A DNA stretch of 64,000 nucleotides from Membranihabitans maritimus (GTDB lineage Bacteria > Bacteroidota > Bacteroidia > Chitinophagales > Saprospiraceae), in assembly GCF_021729145.1 (NCBI RefSeq), contig NZ_JAJSLW010000023.1, positions 1 to 64,000 on the forward strand, written 5' to 3'. Position numbers and translations under genes: made by a program. The number at the start of each line of letters is the position of its first letter. Positions within the stretch are counted from its first letter, which is position 1. Below are positions 1-8,891 of the stretch, piece after piece. The notes under the pieces are model-generated. The model saw only the letters and a list, made by a program, of their open reading frames with translations. It was not told the DNA's origin and did no database searches.

Positions 1-89
1 CACCAGGTGTGTATATCGTCCAGGTGGTGTACGAAGACGATCATGGACGGAAAAAGTCAAAGGTGGGGTCGGTAGTGTTATTGCGGTAA
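1..89 (+). CDS. 3' end of a T9SS type B (CHU_C) sorting-domain protein, partial
   Basis: Reading frame 3 is open from the window edge to a TAA at 87-89 and encodes 28 residues beginning PGVYIVQVVYEDD and ending GSVVLLR. This matches the last two strands of the gliding-motility C-terminal (CHU_C, type B) sorting domain: the complete T9SS proteins in this window end in PPGVYLVQV...GSVLAIK and PDGIYLAIV...DVLLIR. The domain is a signal for export through the type IX secretion system and surface attachment. The rest of the gene, and so its function, lies outside the window. Confidence 0.8.
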   Translation, partial: PGVYIVQVVYEDDHGRKKSKVGSVVLLR

Positions 90-103
90 ATATGTGGCAA
101 ATT

Positions 104-166
104 ATTAGTTACTAGTAAGTGAAAAGTTACGAGTCAGAAGTTAGAAGTCGGGAGTTATAAGCCTCT
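104..166. repeat. degenerate heptamer array, consensus AGTYAGA
   Basis: About nine units with a 7-bp period lie downstream of the partial T9SS gene. The clearest run is AGTGAAA, AGTTACG, AGTCAGA, AGTTAGA, AGTCGGG, AGTTATA from 118 to 159. The same register and consensus recur at 63948-63996. Confidence 0.65.
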
Positions 167-187
167 AGGTGAAACTTGATAATACAA

Positions 188-256
188 TTTGTGGGGTTTA
201 CTTTGTGCAGACCAAGGGGAACGCCTGGAGTGCTGGATGGCTGACTCCTTATTTAC
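188..256 (+). repeat. dispersed ~68-bp repeat, copy A
   Basis: This segment aligns without gaps to 46316-46383, with long shared runs including GTTTAC, GCAGACCAA, CGCCTGGA and CCTTATTT (roughly three quarters identical by eye). Both copies lie about 70-100 bp beyond the stop codon of a T9SS type B gene on the plus strand. Function is unknown. Confidence 0.55.
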
Positions 257-378
257 CATGGGAGATTATGCCAAATACAATCAAGAAATTAAACAAATAT
301 GTTTTTTTATGTGAAATGTAATTTCTATCGATACAGATGTGATATGTAGAGATATTGTATACCTATGCGATATAGAGG

Positions 379-945
379 TTATTCTCTTATAGATTTTAAG
401 ATATGCCTTGCCCGGGCTTTATACCCTGCGGAATGTTGGTTGAAACCCGCATGGAGGATTGGTGTTAATTCCTTGTGGATCCATACATTTTCAGTGCCGA
501 GGTAATACAGGCATTGCATGCTATGAGCTTTTACAGCTACTTTGTGATTCCCTATTAACCAATCAAAGGCCGTTTCTGTAAGCTTGTCAAGATGTTTTGA
601 GGTAATGTTCTGAATAAAAACCGGGTTGTTCTTATGATAATATTCGGTGCAGAGAAGTTCACATATTTTGGAAAGGGAACGAATTGAGGAATCATTTTTG
701 ACTAAATGCAAGTGATTGAAAAAATAATCCAGATGGGGAATCAACCATTCAAGTTTCTTTTTACAAACGAATTCAAGGGACCAAAATGCTTTCCGCGATG
801 TATCTGAATTTGTATCTGCAAAGCAATTTTTCAACAGGGAGGAAAATAATTCAGGAGAATTTAATATCCAATCAGCAATTTCTTGCCTGTTTTCCCGCGA
901 AGAGTCCACATATTGCAGTCTTTCGTATAAATTATTTTCTATCAT
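379..945 (-). CDS. helical-repeat (HEAT-like) hypothetical protein
   Basis: The protein has 188 residues if it starts at MIENN (ATG 945); a longer ORF start lies inside the upstream gene. It has no signal peptide and no clear membrane segment. The sequence is a chain of amphipathic helices rich in Leu, Lys and Trp (for example FWSLEFVCKKKLEWLIPHL and AVKAHSMQCLYYL), which suggests a HEAT/ARM-like solenoid. Bacteroidota genomes carry similar ~190-residue proteins, sometimes labelled adenylosuccinate lyase without catalytic support; I see no lyase signature. It is the last gene of the long minus-strand operon and overlaps the upstream gene by 14 nt, so it is probably translationally coupled. 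Function unknown. Confidence 0.7.
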   Translation of the reverse strand: MIENNLYERLQYVDSSRENRQEIADWILNSPELFSSLLKNCFADTNSDTSRKAFWSLEFVCKKKLEWLIPHLDYFFNHLHLVKNDSSIRSLSKICELLCTEYYHKNNPVFIQNITSKHLDKLTETAFDWLIGNHKVAVKAHSMQCLYYLGTENVWIHKELTPILHAGFNQHSAGYKARARHILKSIRE

Positions 946-2080
946 AACGTATACGGTAAATAGCATCGTGATAATCGTCTGAGACCAACAGGGATCCATC
1001 TGGTAGAATTTCCAGGTCTACCGGTCTTCCCAGGGTGGTTTCTCCTTCCAGCCAACCCTCGGCAAATGTAGTATAGTTAGTTGCCCTGGAATCCTCTATG
1101 TTTACCAGCGTAATTCGATATCCTATTTTGTTGCTCCGGTTCCAACTTCCGTGTTCGGCAATGAGTAGCTGATTTTGGTATTCATCCGGAAATTGATCAC
1201 CGGTATAAAATTCCAGTCCTAATGGGGCTACATGTGGTCCTAGTTTAATGGCAGGAGGTGTAAATTCTGAACATTTGTGTTTTTTACCGAAGTCAGGATC
1301 CGGTAAATCCCCCTGATGGCAGTACGGGTAACCAAAATCCATATCATCTTCATTGGCGTGATTGAGTTCACAAGCAGGTCTGTTGTCCCCGAGATTATCG
1401 CCGCCGTTATCGGTAAACCATAATTCACCGGTTGTAGGATGCCAGGTCATTCCCACGGTATTTCGAATACCTTTGTGCACAATTTCAAATCCGGATCCAT
1501 CTTTATCCATTCGAGTGATAGTAGCAAAAATCTCTTTTTCCGGTTCGCAAATATTACAAGGGGCTCCGACAGGAACATATAGCTTCCCATCCGGCCCGAA
1601 ATCGATATATTTCCATCCGTGATGGGTCTCTTCTGGAAAATCATCAAATATTACCTCAAAATTGAAATTATCTTCTTTACCATTGAGAATTTGATCCAGA
1701 ATATCGGGAAACTTCAATATTCTGCTGACCTCAGCTACATAGAGGTCCCCATTGTCCAATGCGACACCATTGGGCATATTCATTTCCCTGGCTATTTCGA
1801 TTTTCTTATCACCAGAAAAATCTCTATTGACATCTATAATAGCGTATACAGATCCTTCATTTCTGGTTCCTACAAAGAGTATACCTTTATCTGAATAGGC
1901 CATTGACCGTGCATTTTCAATTTCAGATGCGTAGTATTCAATGGAAAACCCTTTCGGAAGCTTTATTTTATCCAACAGGGATTGGTCGGGGCTTTGGGTA
2001 ATGCTGGTGCCGCAGAAAAAATAGGAAAAAGGAATGACTGCTATTGCAAATATATTTCTGAAAAATTGTTTTTTATTCAT
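932..2080 (-). CDS. PQQ-type sugar (sorbosone) dehydrogenase-like lipoprotein
   Basis: The 382-residue protein belongs to the glucose/sorbosone dehydrogenase beta-propeller family. Blade motifs visible include NMPNGVALDNGDLYVAEV, YIDFGPDGKLYVPVGAPCN, GMTWHPTTGELWFTDNGGDN and VDLEILPDGSLLVSDD, the last close to the C-terminus as usual. The N-terminus is a short basic region and a hydrophobic stretch ending FSYFFCG, a plausible lipobox, so it is probably a periplasm-facing or surface lipoprotein. Such proteins oxidise sugars or aldoses with PQQ, but the real substrate and whether PQQ is made cannot be read here. It overlaps the Nudix gene upstream by 8 nt and the helical protein downstream by 14 nt. 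Confidence 0.85.
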   Translation of the reverse strand: MNKKQFFRNIFAIAVIPFSYFFCGTSITQSPDQSLLDKIKLPKGFSIEYYASEIENARSMAYSDKGILFVGTRNEGSVYAIIDVNRDFSGDKKIEIAREMNMPNGVALDNGDLYVAEVSRILKFPDILDQILNGKEDNFNFEVIFDDFPEETHHGWKYIDFGPDGKLYVPVGAPCNICEPEKEIFATITRMDKDGSGFEIVHKGIRNTVGMTWHPTTGELWFTDNGGDNLGDNRPACELNHANEDDMDFGYPYCHQGDLPDPDFGKKHKCSEFTPPAIKLGPHVAPLGLEFYTGDQFPDEYQNQLLIAEHGSWNRSNKIGYRITLVNIEDSRATNYTTFAEGWLEGETTLGRPVDLEILPDGSLLVSDDYHDAIYRIRYDRK

Positions 2081-2747
2081 CGGAATGATTTTGAATAATA
2101 TACAATAATTCTGTGAATATCATTGCAGTAGCTCCCCATAATTGATGTTGTCCAAGTTGGTAATGCGGGACCTGGAGTAAATGATTATTTCGGACATACA
2201 TATCGCTTTTGTAGATTTTATAATATGTATCCAATCCTGTTAATGGGGCTTCAATAATCGAATCTACTTCTATCGTGTCTAATTTGTATTGGCCGATATC
2301 CCGCTGCAAACAAATAAAAGGGTGGATCATAAAATTACTTACAAAAACATAGAATGGGGAGAGTCTTTTGGGATTATAGTCACCGGGGATTTGGATGCCG
2401 ATTTCTTCTTCCAACTCTCGGAAAGCGCACTCGCGAAGGGTTTCTCCAATTTCTTTTTTACCACCGGGGAAGGCTATTTGTCCACTGTGTTTGGTGTCTT
2501 GAGGAGAAACAGATCTTTTTATAAAAGTCAGATAAGGAATATTTCTTTTTTCGTGTATTAATAATACAACGCCGGCTTCTTGAATGTTTTCAGGATGATA
2601 ATCAGCTGTAGAACCAAAAAATTGCCTTTTGTTTCTATTGCTAAATTCAGAAAATACTGAAGAAGTGGTATGGCCCGGAAGTTGTTCATCCGGGATGGTA
2701 TGTATTAGATTTTTTAATTCATCAAACGTGAAATTAGTCCTCCCCAT
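2073..2747 (-). CDS. CoA pyrophosphatase-type Nudix hydrolase
   Basis: The 224-residue protein carries the Nudix box GGKKEIGETL...RELEEEIGI (pattern GX5EX7REUXEEXGU) around residues 95-118. It is preceded by KHSGQIAFPGG, which matches the UPF0035 signature marking the CoA/acyl-CoA-specific subgroup (NudL/PCD1-like). The expected reaction is cleavage of CoA to 3',5'-ADP and 4'-phosphopantetheine. The start ATG lies inside the 3' end of hemD (14-nt overlap), and the stop overlaps the next gene's start by 8 nt, so it is embedded in the operon. Cytosolic; no signal peptide. Confidence 0.9.
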   Translation of the reverse strand: MGRTNFTFDELKNLIHTIPDEQLPGHTTSSVFSEFSNRNKRQFFGSTADYHPENIQEAGVVLLIHEKRNIPYLTFIKRSVSPQDTKHSGQIAFPGGKKEIGETLRECAFRELEEEIGIQIPGDYNPKRLSPFYVFVSNFMIHPFICLQRDIGQYKLDTIEVDSIIEAPLTGLDTYYKIYKSDMYVRNNHLLQVPHYQLGQHQLWGATAMIFTELLYIIQNHSDE

Positions 2748-3513
2748 TTACTTCCTTGATATAATTTTCAAGGGCCATAGACATGGAAGGTGCTTCCTTT
2801 GAAGGAGCATGAATATTGATGGTCAAACCTTTGTCCAATACTGCCTTGCTCGTACTTTTTCCAAAAACAGCTATCCTGGTCTTATTTTGTTTGAAATCCG
2901 GGAAATTTTCGTATAGTGATTGTATACCCAACGGACTGAAGAAAATTAATACATCGTATGTGATTGAAGCCAGGTCCGACAAGTCACTACTTACGGTCCT
3001 GTACATCATGGCTTCCTGATAATCAATTTTCATGGAACTCAGGAAATTCTGGACAGGTTTACTGCCCAAATTAGAGGTAGGCAACAAGAATTTTTCAGAC
3101 TTGTGCTTTTTAAAATAGGGTTCTAAATCATTAATAAGTCTTTTCCCAACAAAAACTTTCCGTTTTCGGTACACGATAAATTTTTGGAGATAATTGGCTA
3201 TGGCCTCTGAAAGACAGAAATATTTAGTACTTGAGGGCATTTTAATCCTCATTTCTTCGCATAATCCAAAGAAATGGTCTATAGAGTTCCTGCTTGTGAA
3301 AATGATAGCAGTAAACTCATCTGGCTTTATTTTTGTTTTTCTAAATTCTTTCTCCGGAACCGGCTCTACATGGATAAAGGGTCTCCAATCTATTTTTATT
3401 CCGTACTTTTCTTCCAGTTTGTAGTACGGAGAATGCTCCGGTTTTGGTTGAGAAACTAAAATGGATTTGACTTCCAGTTGACTTTTTGCTTGCAATGGTG
3501 TCTTTGTCGCCAT
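2734..3513 (-). CDS. hemD: uroporphyrinogen-III synthase
   Basis: The 259-residue protein fits the poorly conserved HemD fold. It opens with VKSILVSQPKPEHSPYY, has the TAIIFTSRNSIDHFF segment of the first domain, and the DVLIFFSPLGIQSL and RIAVFGKSTSKAV segments of the second. The Bacteroidota form of HemD shares this opening. It closes hydroxymethylbilane to uroporphyrinogen III in haem/corrin synthesis. The presence of hemB four kilobases upstream in the same operon, and DUF4271 directly upstream as in many Bacteroidota, supports the call. hemC was not seen in the window. Confidence 0.85.
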   Translation of the reverse strand: MATKTPLQAKSQLEVKSILVSQPKPEHSPYYKLEEKYGIKIDWRPFIHVEPVPEKEFRKTKIKPDEFTAIIFTSRNSIDHFFGLCEEMRIKMPSSTKYFCLSEAIANYLQKFIVYRKRKVFVGKRLINDLEPYFKKHKSEKFLLPTSNLGSKPVQNFLSSMKIDYQEAMMYRTVSSDLSDLASITYDVLIFFSPLGIQSLYENFPDFKQNKTRIAVFGKSTSKAVLDKGLTINIHAPSKEAPSMSMALENYIKEVNGED

Positions 3514-3537
3514 GCTAAAATTCTGTTTTTTAGCTTT

Positions 3538-4602
3538 TTAAAATGGTGTCAAAAATACAAATACCAAAAAAATTGGTATGATTTCGACGGCACAAAAATA
3601 CAGAAAAATTTGAAAAAGATGTTTGGAAAGATAAAATCTTCCATGAATTAAAGCTTTTACTTGTCTGTATCCCAAAAATAATAATAGTATAAAACCTACT
3701 CCTATACTGGCTTTTGATAGAAATGAAGAGGGGAAAAACGATAACATTAAAATTATTGGAATTAATACAACTCCTATTAAACCGGAGTATAAAACAGTCC
3801 AATATTGATAAAATTTGACCTCAAATGGCTTTTCGATAAGGGAAGCTAAGAATTTTAATACCAGATGCTTGATGGAAAATAGTCCACAAACAGCTAGTAA
3901 TATTATTAGGAATTTTCCAAACGAAGGACTAAAACTATAGGCTACTCCGGTCTTGTATATAATGAATCCCAATCCAAGTAAATACAAGAGATTTAGATAC
4001 CAGAAAGGAAAGGATTTTCGCAGATAAAAATCCCTGTATAAAAACCGAAGGTAATTTTCGTGGACAGAAGCTTTCCGAATATGACCGAATATTTCCCGGT
4101 CATACATGAATAAACCGGTAACCAGGAATAATATTATTAAGTCAAATATATAAACCCAGTACTCACTTGAAGAAACTGTATTTAATTCCCGAGGGGTAAA
4201 CGAAATTATAGGTTCCTTATTTTTTTTATTTTCAGGGATACGTTCTTCAAGTTGGGGCTCTGGCCCGGGTGCTTGAATCGTTTGGTCCTCTAGTACTACA
4301 TTTTCTTCATTTTTGTCGGGAATAGAATCTTTTCTTTGACTTTCATCTCTTGTTTGTATATCAAGGGGGTTGGTTTTATCACTGTTCTTTTCTGGTTCCG
4401 GAGCAGTACTTATTTTTGGTTGAGTAGCTTTTGGGAGCGGGGATTTAATTAATTCTTTTTTTTGAGGAATTGTTTCCAGCTGGATACTATCTTTCGTCCT
4501 GGATTTTATATCAAATGGATTTTGAGCTTCTAACGCACCAAGGACGATTAAGAAAGAAGTTATAAAAAAACAAGTTCTAAATAAAATTGAAATTTTCGAC
4601 AC
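3538..4602 (-). CDS. DUF4271 membrane protein
   Basis: The 354-residue protein starts with a signal peptide-like stretch (ISILFRTCFFITSFLIVLGALEAQ). A ~110-residue low-complexity linker rich in Pro, Glu, Lys and Gln follows. The C-terminal two thirds have about six hydrophobic segments typical of DUF4271, including WVYIFDLIILFLVTGLF and WYLNLLYLLGLGFIIY. DUF4271 is found beside hemD in many Bacteroidota; its function is not known. It lies 3 nt after hemB and 24 nt before hemD, so it is in the same transcript. Confidence 0.85.
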   Translation of the reverse strand: MSKISILFRTCFFITSFLIVLGALEAQNPFDIKSRTKDSIQLETIPQKKELIKSPLPKATQPKISTAPEPEKNSDKTNPLDIQTRDESQRKDSIPDKNEENVVLEDQTIQAPGPEPQLEERIPENKKNKEPIISFTPRELNTVSSSEYWVYIFDLIILFLVTGLFMYDREIFGHIRKASVHENYLRFLYRDFYLRKSFPFWYLNLLYLLGLGFIIYKTGVAYSFSPSFGKFLIILLAVCGLFSIKHLVLKFLASLIEKPFEVKFYQYWTVLYSGLIGVVLIPIILMLSFFPSSFLSKASIGVGFILLLFLGYRQVKALIHGRFYLSKHLFQIFLYFCAVEIIPIFLVFVFLTPF

Positions 4603-4605
4603 TAT

Positions 4606-5583
4606 CTAATGGTTTAGTGATTTCGCATAACCTTTGGCCAAGTATGTGATAATTACATCGCAGCCTGCCCGCTTTAGTGACAACAAGGTTTCCGGAATGG
4701 CTTTTTCTCCGTCGATATAGCCTTTTTCAATGGCCGCCATTAGCATTGCACATTCCCCTGATACATGGTAGCCAGCTATAGGAAGTGGATAATTACTCTT
4801 TAACAAATGAATAATATCTAGATAGTGGACTGCAGGTTTTACCATGAGGAAGTCTGCTCCTTCCATGGTGTCCAAATCTGCTTCTATCATTGCATCTCTT
4901 TGATTGGACGGATCCATTTGATATGATTTTTTATCGCCAAATTTGGGTGCAGAATTAAGAGCATCCCTAAATGGGCCATAAAAAGCACTGGCATATTTAG
5001 CTGTGTAAGACATTATTCCCGTAGTGGTGTAACCATTCCGGTCAAGTATTTCCCTAATGTATTGCACGCGTCCATCCATCATATCCGAGGGGCCAATGAG
5101 GTCAAATCCTGCTTCCGCTTGTGCTAATGACATTTTGCCCAGAATTTCCAGTGACTCGTCGTTTAGAATCTTTCCGTCTTCCACAATTCCGTCGTGTCCA
5201 TCCGAACTGTAGGGGTCCATCGCAACATCGCTGATTAGACAAATAGAAGGAAAAACTGATTTTAATTCGGAAGCAATCTGCAAATAAAAGTTTTCTGGAC
5301 TATAACTATAGCTTGCATGACTGTCTTTTAATGATTCTTCTACAGCCGGAAATATCATAAATGACTTCAATCCCAAATCTATACACTCACCTATTTCTTC
5401 AATAATCCGGTCTTGAGAAAACCTGAAATTACCAGGTAGAGATTTTATTTCTTCTTTTTTATTTTCACCATCCATAACAAACATGGGGTAGATTAAATCG
5501 TCAGTTGTAACGAAATTTTCCCTTACCATAGATCGCAGTACTTTACTGGCTCGATTTCTCCGTGGTCTTCTTAGCATATCCAT
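4606..5583 (-). CDS. hemB: delta-aminolevulinic acid dehydratase (porphobilinogen synthase)
   Basis: With the ATG at 5583 the protein has 325 residues, the normal family length; the longer ORF adds an unrelated N-terminus that overlaps yidD. It begins MDMLRRPRRNRAS, the usual start of the family. The two active-site lysines are visible in MSYTAKYASAFYGPFRDA and FLMVKPAVHYLD. The metal loop reads DVAMDPYSSDGHDG, lacking the cysteines of zinc enzymes, so this is of the Mg-type. It condenses two 5-aminolevulinates to porphobilinogen. It lies 49 nt after yidD and 3 nt before DUF4271. Confidence 0.95.
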   Translation of the reverse strand: MDMLRRPRRNRASKVLRSMVRENFVTTDDLIYPMFVMDGENKKEEIKSLPGNFRFSQDRIIEEIGECIDLGLKSFMIFPAVEESLKDSHASYSYSPENFYLQIASELKSVFPSICLISDVAMDPYSSDGHDGIVEDGKILNDESLEILGKMSLAQAEAGFDLIGPSDMMDGRVQYIREILDRNGYTTTGIMSYTAKYASAFYGPFRDALNSAPKFGDKKSYQMDPSNQRDAMIEADLDTMEGADFLMVKPAVHYLDIIHLLKSNYPLPIAGYHVSGECAMLMAAIEKGYIDGEKAIPETLLSLKRAGCDVIITYLAKGYAKSLNH

Positions 5584-5632
5584 ATTACAAAGGTACGGAA
5601 TAATAAAAATAGTTAAATGATAAGATTGATTT

Positions 5633-5869
5633 TTAACCCTTGTTCTTATGGTTCTTTTTAGGCACAGGATCATGTCCGTGAGGGCCCCAGGGATGACATT
5701 TGCTAATTCTCTTTATCCCGAGATAAATGCCCTTGAATGGCCCCCATTCTTCAATGGCCTGGATCATATAGTGAGAACAAGTCGGTGTAAACCTGCAATT
5801 TTGTCCCAAAAGCGGTGAAATTACTATTTGATAAATTCTAATGGGAAGAATTAAAATTTTTTTTATCAT
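5633..5869 (-). CDS. yidD: membrane protein insertion efficiency factor YidD
   Basis: The 78-residue protein is a full-length YidD: an amphipathic N-terminus ([20 protein letters not shown]), then the signature [18 protein letters not shown] and the His/Pro-rich tail [13 protein letters not shown]. The family assists YidC-dependent insertion at the inner membrane. Its start codon overlaps the stop of the DUF6702 gene (ATGA type, 4 nt), which indicates translational coupling. Confidence 0.95.
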   Translation of the reverse strand: MIKKILILPIRIYQIVISPLLGQNCRFTPTCSHYMIQAIEEWGPFKGIYLGIKRISKCHPWGPHGHDPVPKKNHKNKG

Positions 5870-6378
5870 GATTTAATGTTGATCTCTTCCTTAATATTAT
5901 TTTTATCAAACAACAGTACTCTCGATATTGATTTGTCCGGAGTAAAGAAATTTAATATATTTTTTTGATCACTGTAAGTGTTTAGAAGTATATTATTGTA
6001 TATTAGTATTTTATGTGGTTTTTCTTGAAGTTTTGATTCAATATATATCCAGGCTCCAGCGTAATCATCAGAACGTTCCTTGCCCAAAACAGTCAGCTGG
6101 ATTTTCTGACCATCAGCCTCCATTACAAGGTGTTTTTTAATGTATGCACTAATAAGAGAATCTGCATTGGCAACTTCTTTATTTGTACAAAAAAATAGTT
6201 GATTAGATTTCTTTCCGGAAATACCATATTCCAGGTCATCGATGAAGATATGGGATGTAATCTGGAGGATATTGTTCTGAGGTGTGTATTGAATTGAAGT
6301 TTTACTTATATGGATAGGGTGGGGCCCCGTCGGTGGAAAAATTATGTTCAATAATAATATGAATAGTTGGAAGTACAT
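5866..6378 (-). CDS. DUF6702 family exported protein
   Basis: The 170-residue protein has a short hydrophobic leader ([18 protein letters not shown]) followed directly by [15 protein letters not shown], the typical opening of DUF6702 proteins, and the [14 protein letters not shown] segment. The family is small, periplasmic or membrane-tethered, and of unknown function. It is the first gene of the hem operon, overlapping yidD by 4 nt. The start codon falls just past the poly-T tract of the ahcY terminator, so the promoter must lie inside ahcY or the terminator must leak. Confidence 0.75.
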   Translation of the reverse strand: MYFQLFILLLNIIFPPTGPHPIHISKTSIQYTPQNNILQITSHIFIDDLEYGISGKKSNQLFFCTNKEVANADSLISAYIKKHLVMEADGQKIQLTVLGKERSDDYAGAWIYIESKLQEKPHKILIYNNILLNTYSDQKNILNFFTPDKSISRVLLFDKNNIKEEINIKS

Positions 6379-6382
6379 GGAA

Positions 6383-6414
6383 ATAAAAAACGGCGTCCCG
6401 AAAAGAACGCCGTT
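6383..6414 (-). terminator. rho-independent terminator of ahcY
   Basis: A perfect 8-bp stem (AACGGCGT at 6389-6396 with ACGCCGTT at 6407-6414) closes a 10-nt loop. On the minus strand it is followed by a run of T (6385-6390), giving a standard intrinsic terminator 14-45 nt beyond the ahcY stop. Confidence 0.9.
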
Positions 6415-6427
6415 AAATTATAATTTA

Positions 6428-7738
6428 TTAATATCTATAGTATTCGGGTTTATATGGACCCTCTTTGGCAACACCGATATATCGGGACTGCTCATCAGTC
6501 AATGTCTCGAGTTGTACACCAATTTTTGCTAGGTGCAACCGGGCTACTTCTTCGTCTAATTGTTTAGGCAGGGTATATACCTTATTTTCGTATTGATTAT
6601 TGTTATTCCACAATTCAATTTGTGCCAATGTTTGATTGGTAAAAGAATTGGACATTACGAAAGAAGGATGTCCCGTAGCGCATCCCAAATTCACTAATCT
6701 TCCTTCTGCCAATACGATGACGTCATTACCTTCAATATTGTATTTGTCAACTTGTGGTTTTATTTCCACTTTTGTATCACCGTAATTTTTATTTAACCAG
6801 GCCATATCTATTTCGTTATCAAAGTGGCCAATATTACATACAATGGCTTTATCTTTCAACAGCCTGAAATGTTTTTCGGAAATTACATCTTTATTCCCGG
6901 TTGCTGTAACCACTATGTCAGCTTCTTTAGCTGCTTCTTCCATAGATTTTACTTCAAATCCTTCCATGGCTGCCTGAAGTGCACAAATGGGGTCTATTTC
7001 AGTAACAATCACTCTGCATCCTGCGCCCCGCAAAGAAGCAGTTGATCCTTTTCCTACATCACCATACCCGGCTACTACGGCTACTTTCCCGGCAAGCATT
7101 AGGTCGGTTGCTCTTCGAATTGCATCAACACAGGATTCCCGACATCCGTATTTGTTGTCAAATTTGGATTTGGTTACCGAGTCGTTAACGTTTATTGCCG
7201 GGATGGGTAACTTTCCATTTCTTTCCAGTTCATAGAGCCTTAAAACACCCGTGGTAGTTTCCTCACTAACACCCTGTATACCTCCGATTAATTCAGGGTA
7301 TTTTTCAAAAATCATGGCCGTAAGGTCTCCGCCGTCATCAAGGATCATGTTAAGGGGTTTGCCCTCTTCAAAAGCAAATAATGTCTGTTCAATACACCAG
7401 TTGTATTCTTCTTCAGTCTCACCTTTCCAGGCATAAACAGGAACTCCTGCTTCGGCAATAGCTGCAGCAGCGTGATCCTGCGTTGAAAAAATATTGCAAG
7501 AAGACCATGATACTTCGGCGCCTAGTTCTACTAGCGTTTCGATAAGAACAGCAGTCTGGATCGTCATGTGAAGGCATCCGGCAATTCTGGCTCCCTTGAG
7601 GGGCTTATCCTTGCCATACCGTTCTCTCAAAGTAATAAGCCCGGGCATTTCTGCTTCGGCCAACTCAATTTCCCTTCGTCCCCAACCAGCTAAGCTGATA
7701 TCCTTTACTTTGTAATTTAATTTAGTATCTACAGACAT
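6428..7738 (-). CDS. ahcY: adenosylhomocysteinase
   Basis: The 436-residue protein is full length. It has the N-terminal substrate region ([38 protein letters not shown]), the NAD-binding glycine motif [14 protein letters not shown] near residue 220, the [21 protein letters not shown] active-site segment with its lysine, and the conserved C-terminal KPEYYRY. It hydrolyses S-adenosylhomocysteine to adenosine and homocysteine, keeping methyltransferases from product inhibition. It is flanked by its own likely promoter (7783-7790) and terminator and appears monocistronic. Confidence 0.97.
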   Translation of the reverse strand: MSVDTKLNYKVKDISLAGWGRREIELAEAEMPGLITLRERYGKDKPLKGARIAGCLHMTIQTAVLIETLVELGAEVSWSSCNIFSTQDHAAAAIAEAGVPVYAWKGETEEEYNWCIEQTLFAFEEGKPLNMILDDGGDLTAMIFEKYPELIGGIQGVSEETTTGVLRLYELERNGKLPIPAINVNDSVTKSKFDNKYGCRESCVDAIRRATDLMLAGKVAVVAGYGDVGKGSTASLRGAGCRVIVTEIDPICALQAAMEGFEVKSMEEAAKEADIVVTATGNKDVISEKHFRLLKDKAIVCNIGHFDNEIDMAWLNKNYGDTKVEIKPQVDKYNIEGNDVIVLAEGRLVNLGCATGHPSFVMSNSFTNQTLAQIELWNNNNQYENKVYTLPKQLDEEVARLHLAKIGVQLETLTDEQSRYIGVAKEGPYKPEYYRY

Positions 7739-7782
7739 AAAATGATAAATTTGAAATGATTATAAAATTCAAAAATTTGATA

Positions 7783-7790
7783 CAAATATA
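7783..7790 (-). promoter_or_regulatory. candidate -7 box for ahcY
   Basis: The minus strand reads TATATTTG, an exact match to the Bacteroidota -7 consensus TAnnTTTG, about 45 nt before the ahcY start. No good TTTG -33 box was seen, and the site abuts the stop codon of the glycosyltransferase gene. Confidence 0.4.
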
Positions 7791-8891
7791 TTAAAAATTG
7801 GGGAGATTCTTATAGATATTATGCACCTTCTCGGTAAGAACTTTAGAATTAAATCGTTCCAGGTGTAGTGACAAGCCTTTTCTGTCGTGCCGGAAGTTGT
7901 TGAGGCTTTCATCCAGGCCATGAGCTATAGATTGGGTATCAAATGGGTCAATGTACGTACAGTGGGCCCCTCCTGCCTCGGGCATAGAACTAATTTCCGA
8001 AGTTACTACTTTTGCTCCACAGGCCAATGCTTCGAGAACGGGTAAACCAAATCCTTCTATAGTAGAAGGGTAAATAACGGTCGAGGCCATTTTATAAAGA
8101 CCCGGCAACAGATTGAATGATACGGGATTCCTTAATTGTACTTTCGGAGTTAAATTGTTATCAACTATGTAATTCTGAACTTTTTTTCTGAATTTATTTC
8201 CGCCACCAAATATGAGAAGAGGAATGTCTGTATTCATTTGTTCCCATCCGTGTATTAGACGCATGGTGTTTTTGCGCTTCATGACTGAACCAACATACAG
8301 GACAAAATCATCGGGTAGTTGGAGGGATTTTTTTAATTCGGTTTGGTATTCCTGCCGTAACGGGCTACTGTCAAATATTGGGTCATGGGGTTGATATACT
8401 ACCTCAATCTTTGATTCCGGTACAGAATAATGATTGATTAACGCTTCCTTTGTAGCCTGACTTATCGCTATTATCAGATCTGTTTCCCGGATACACTTTA
8501 CGGTTTTTGTCCGAAACACCTGGCGATCGAAAAATGAAAAATCTTGTGGTACCGATTCAAAAATAACGTCGTGTATAGTGACGACGCTGGCAATTTGTAA
8601 CTTGTCGATTCCAAAAGGCAATTCATTGGAGAGACCGTGAAATATATCAATATTTTTGGTATCAATATCTTTCTTGATACCAAAACTCCTCCAAAGTGGA
8701 TTTTTACTATTCGGAGTGACTACTTCAAAATTCGCAGATAATTCGGGAAAATTCTTTTTCGTTCCTGGCGAAAACAAGATGTATTCATCCTCCGGGAAAT
8801 ATTTTTTTAGATTCCAAAGTAGGGTCCTCGAATAATTTCCCAATCCTGTCCTGTTGTGGAAGGCGCGTTTGGCATCAAACCCTATTCGCAT
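7791..8891 (-). CDS. family 4 (GT-B) glycosyltransferase
   Basis: The 366-residue protein has the GT-B fold features of glycosyltransferase group 1. It opens MRIGFDAKRAFHNRTGLGNYSR with the nucleotide-sugar loop, has FVLYVGSVMKRKN at the inter-domain start, and the E-x7-E donor motif in STIEGFGLPVLEALACG near residue 285. The sugar and acceptor are unknown; a mannosyl- or rhamnosyl-type transfer to a surface glycan is plausible. It overlaps the SDR gene upstream by 17 nt and is the last gene of a four-gene operon. Confidence 0.88.
   Translation of the reverse strand: MRIGFDAKRAFHNRTGLGNYSRTLLWNLKKYFPEDEYILFSPGTKKNFPELSANFEVVTPNSKNPLWRSFGIKKDIDTKNIDIFHGLSNELPFGIDKLQIASVVTIHDVIFESVPQDFSFFDRQVFRTKTVKCIRETDLIIAISQATKEALINHYSVPESKIEVVYQPHDPIFDSSPLRQEYQTELKKSLQLPDDFVLYVGSVMKRKNTMRLIHGWEQMNTDIPLLIFGGGNKFRKKVQNYIVDNNLTPKVQLRNPVSFNLLPGLYKMASTVIYPSTIEGFGLPVLEALACGAKVVTSEISSMPEAGGAHCTYIDPFDTQSIAHGLDESLNNFRHDRKGLSLHLERFNSKVLTEKVHNIYKNLPNF

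Noticed and set aside
5584..5673. N-terminal extension of hemB from 5673
   Set aside because: It overlaps yidD and adds 30 residues absent from the family; the ATG at 5583 gives the normal length.
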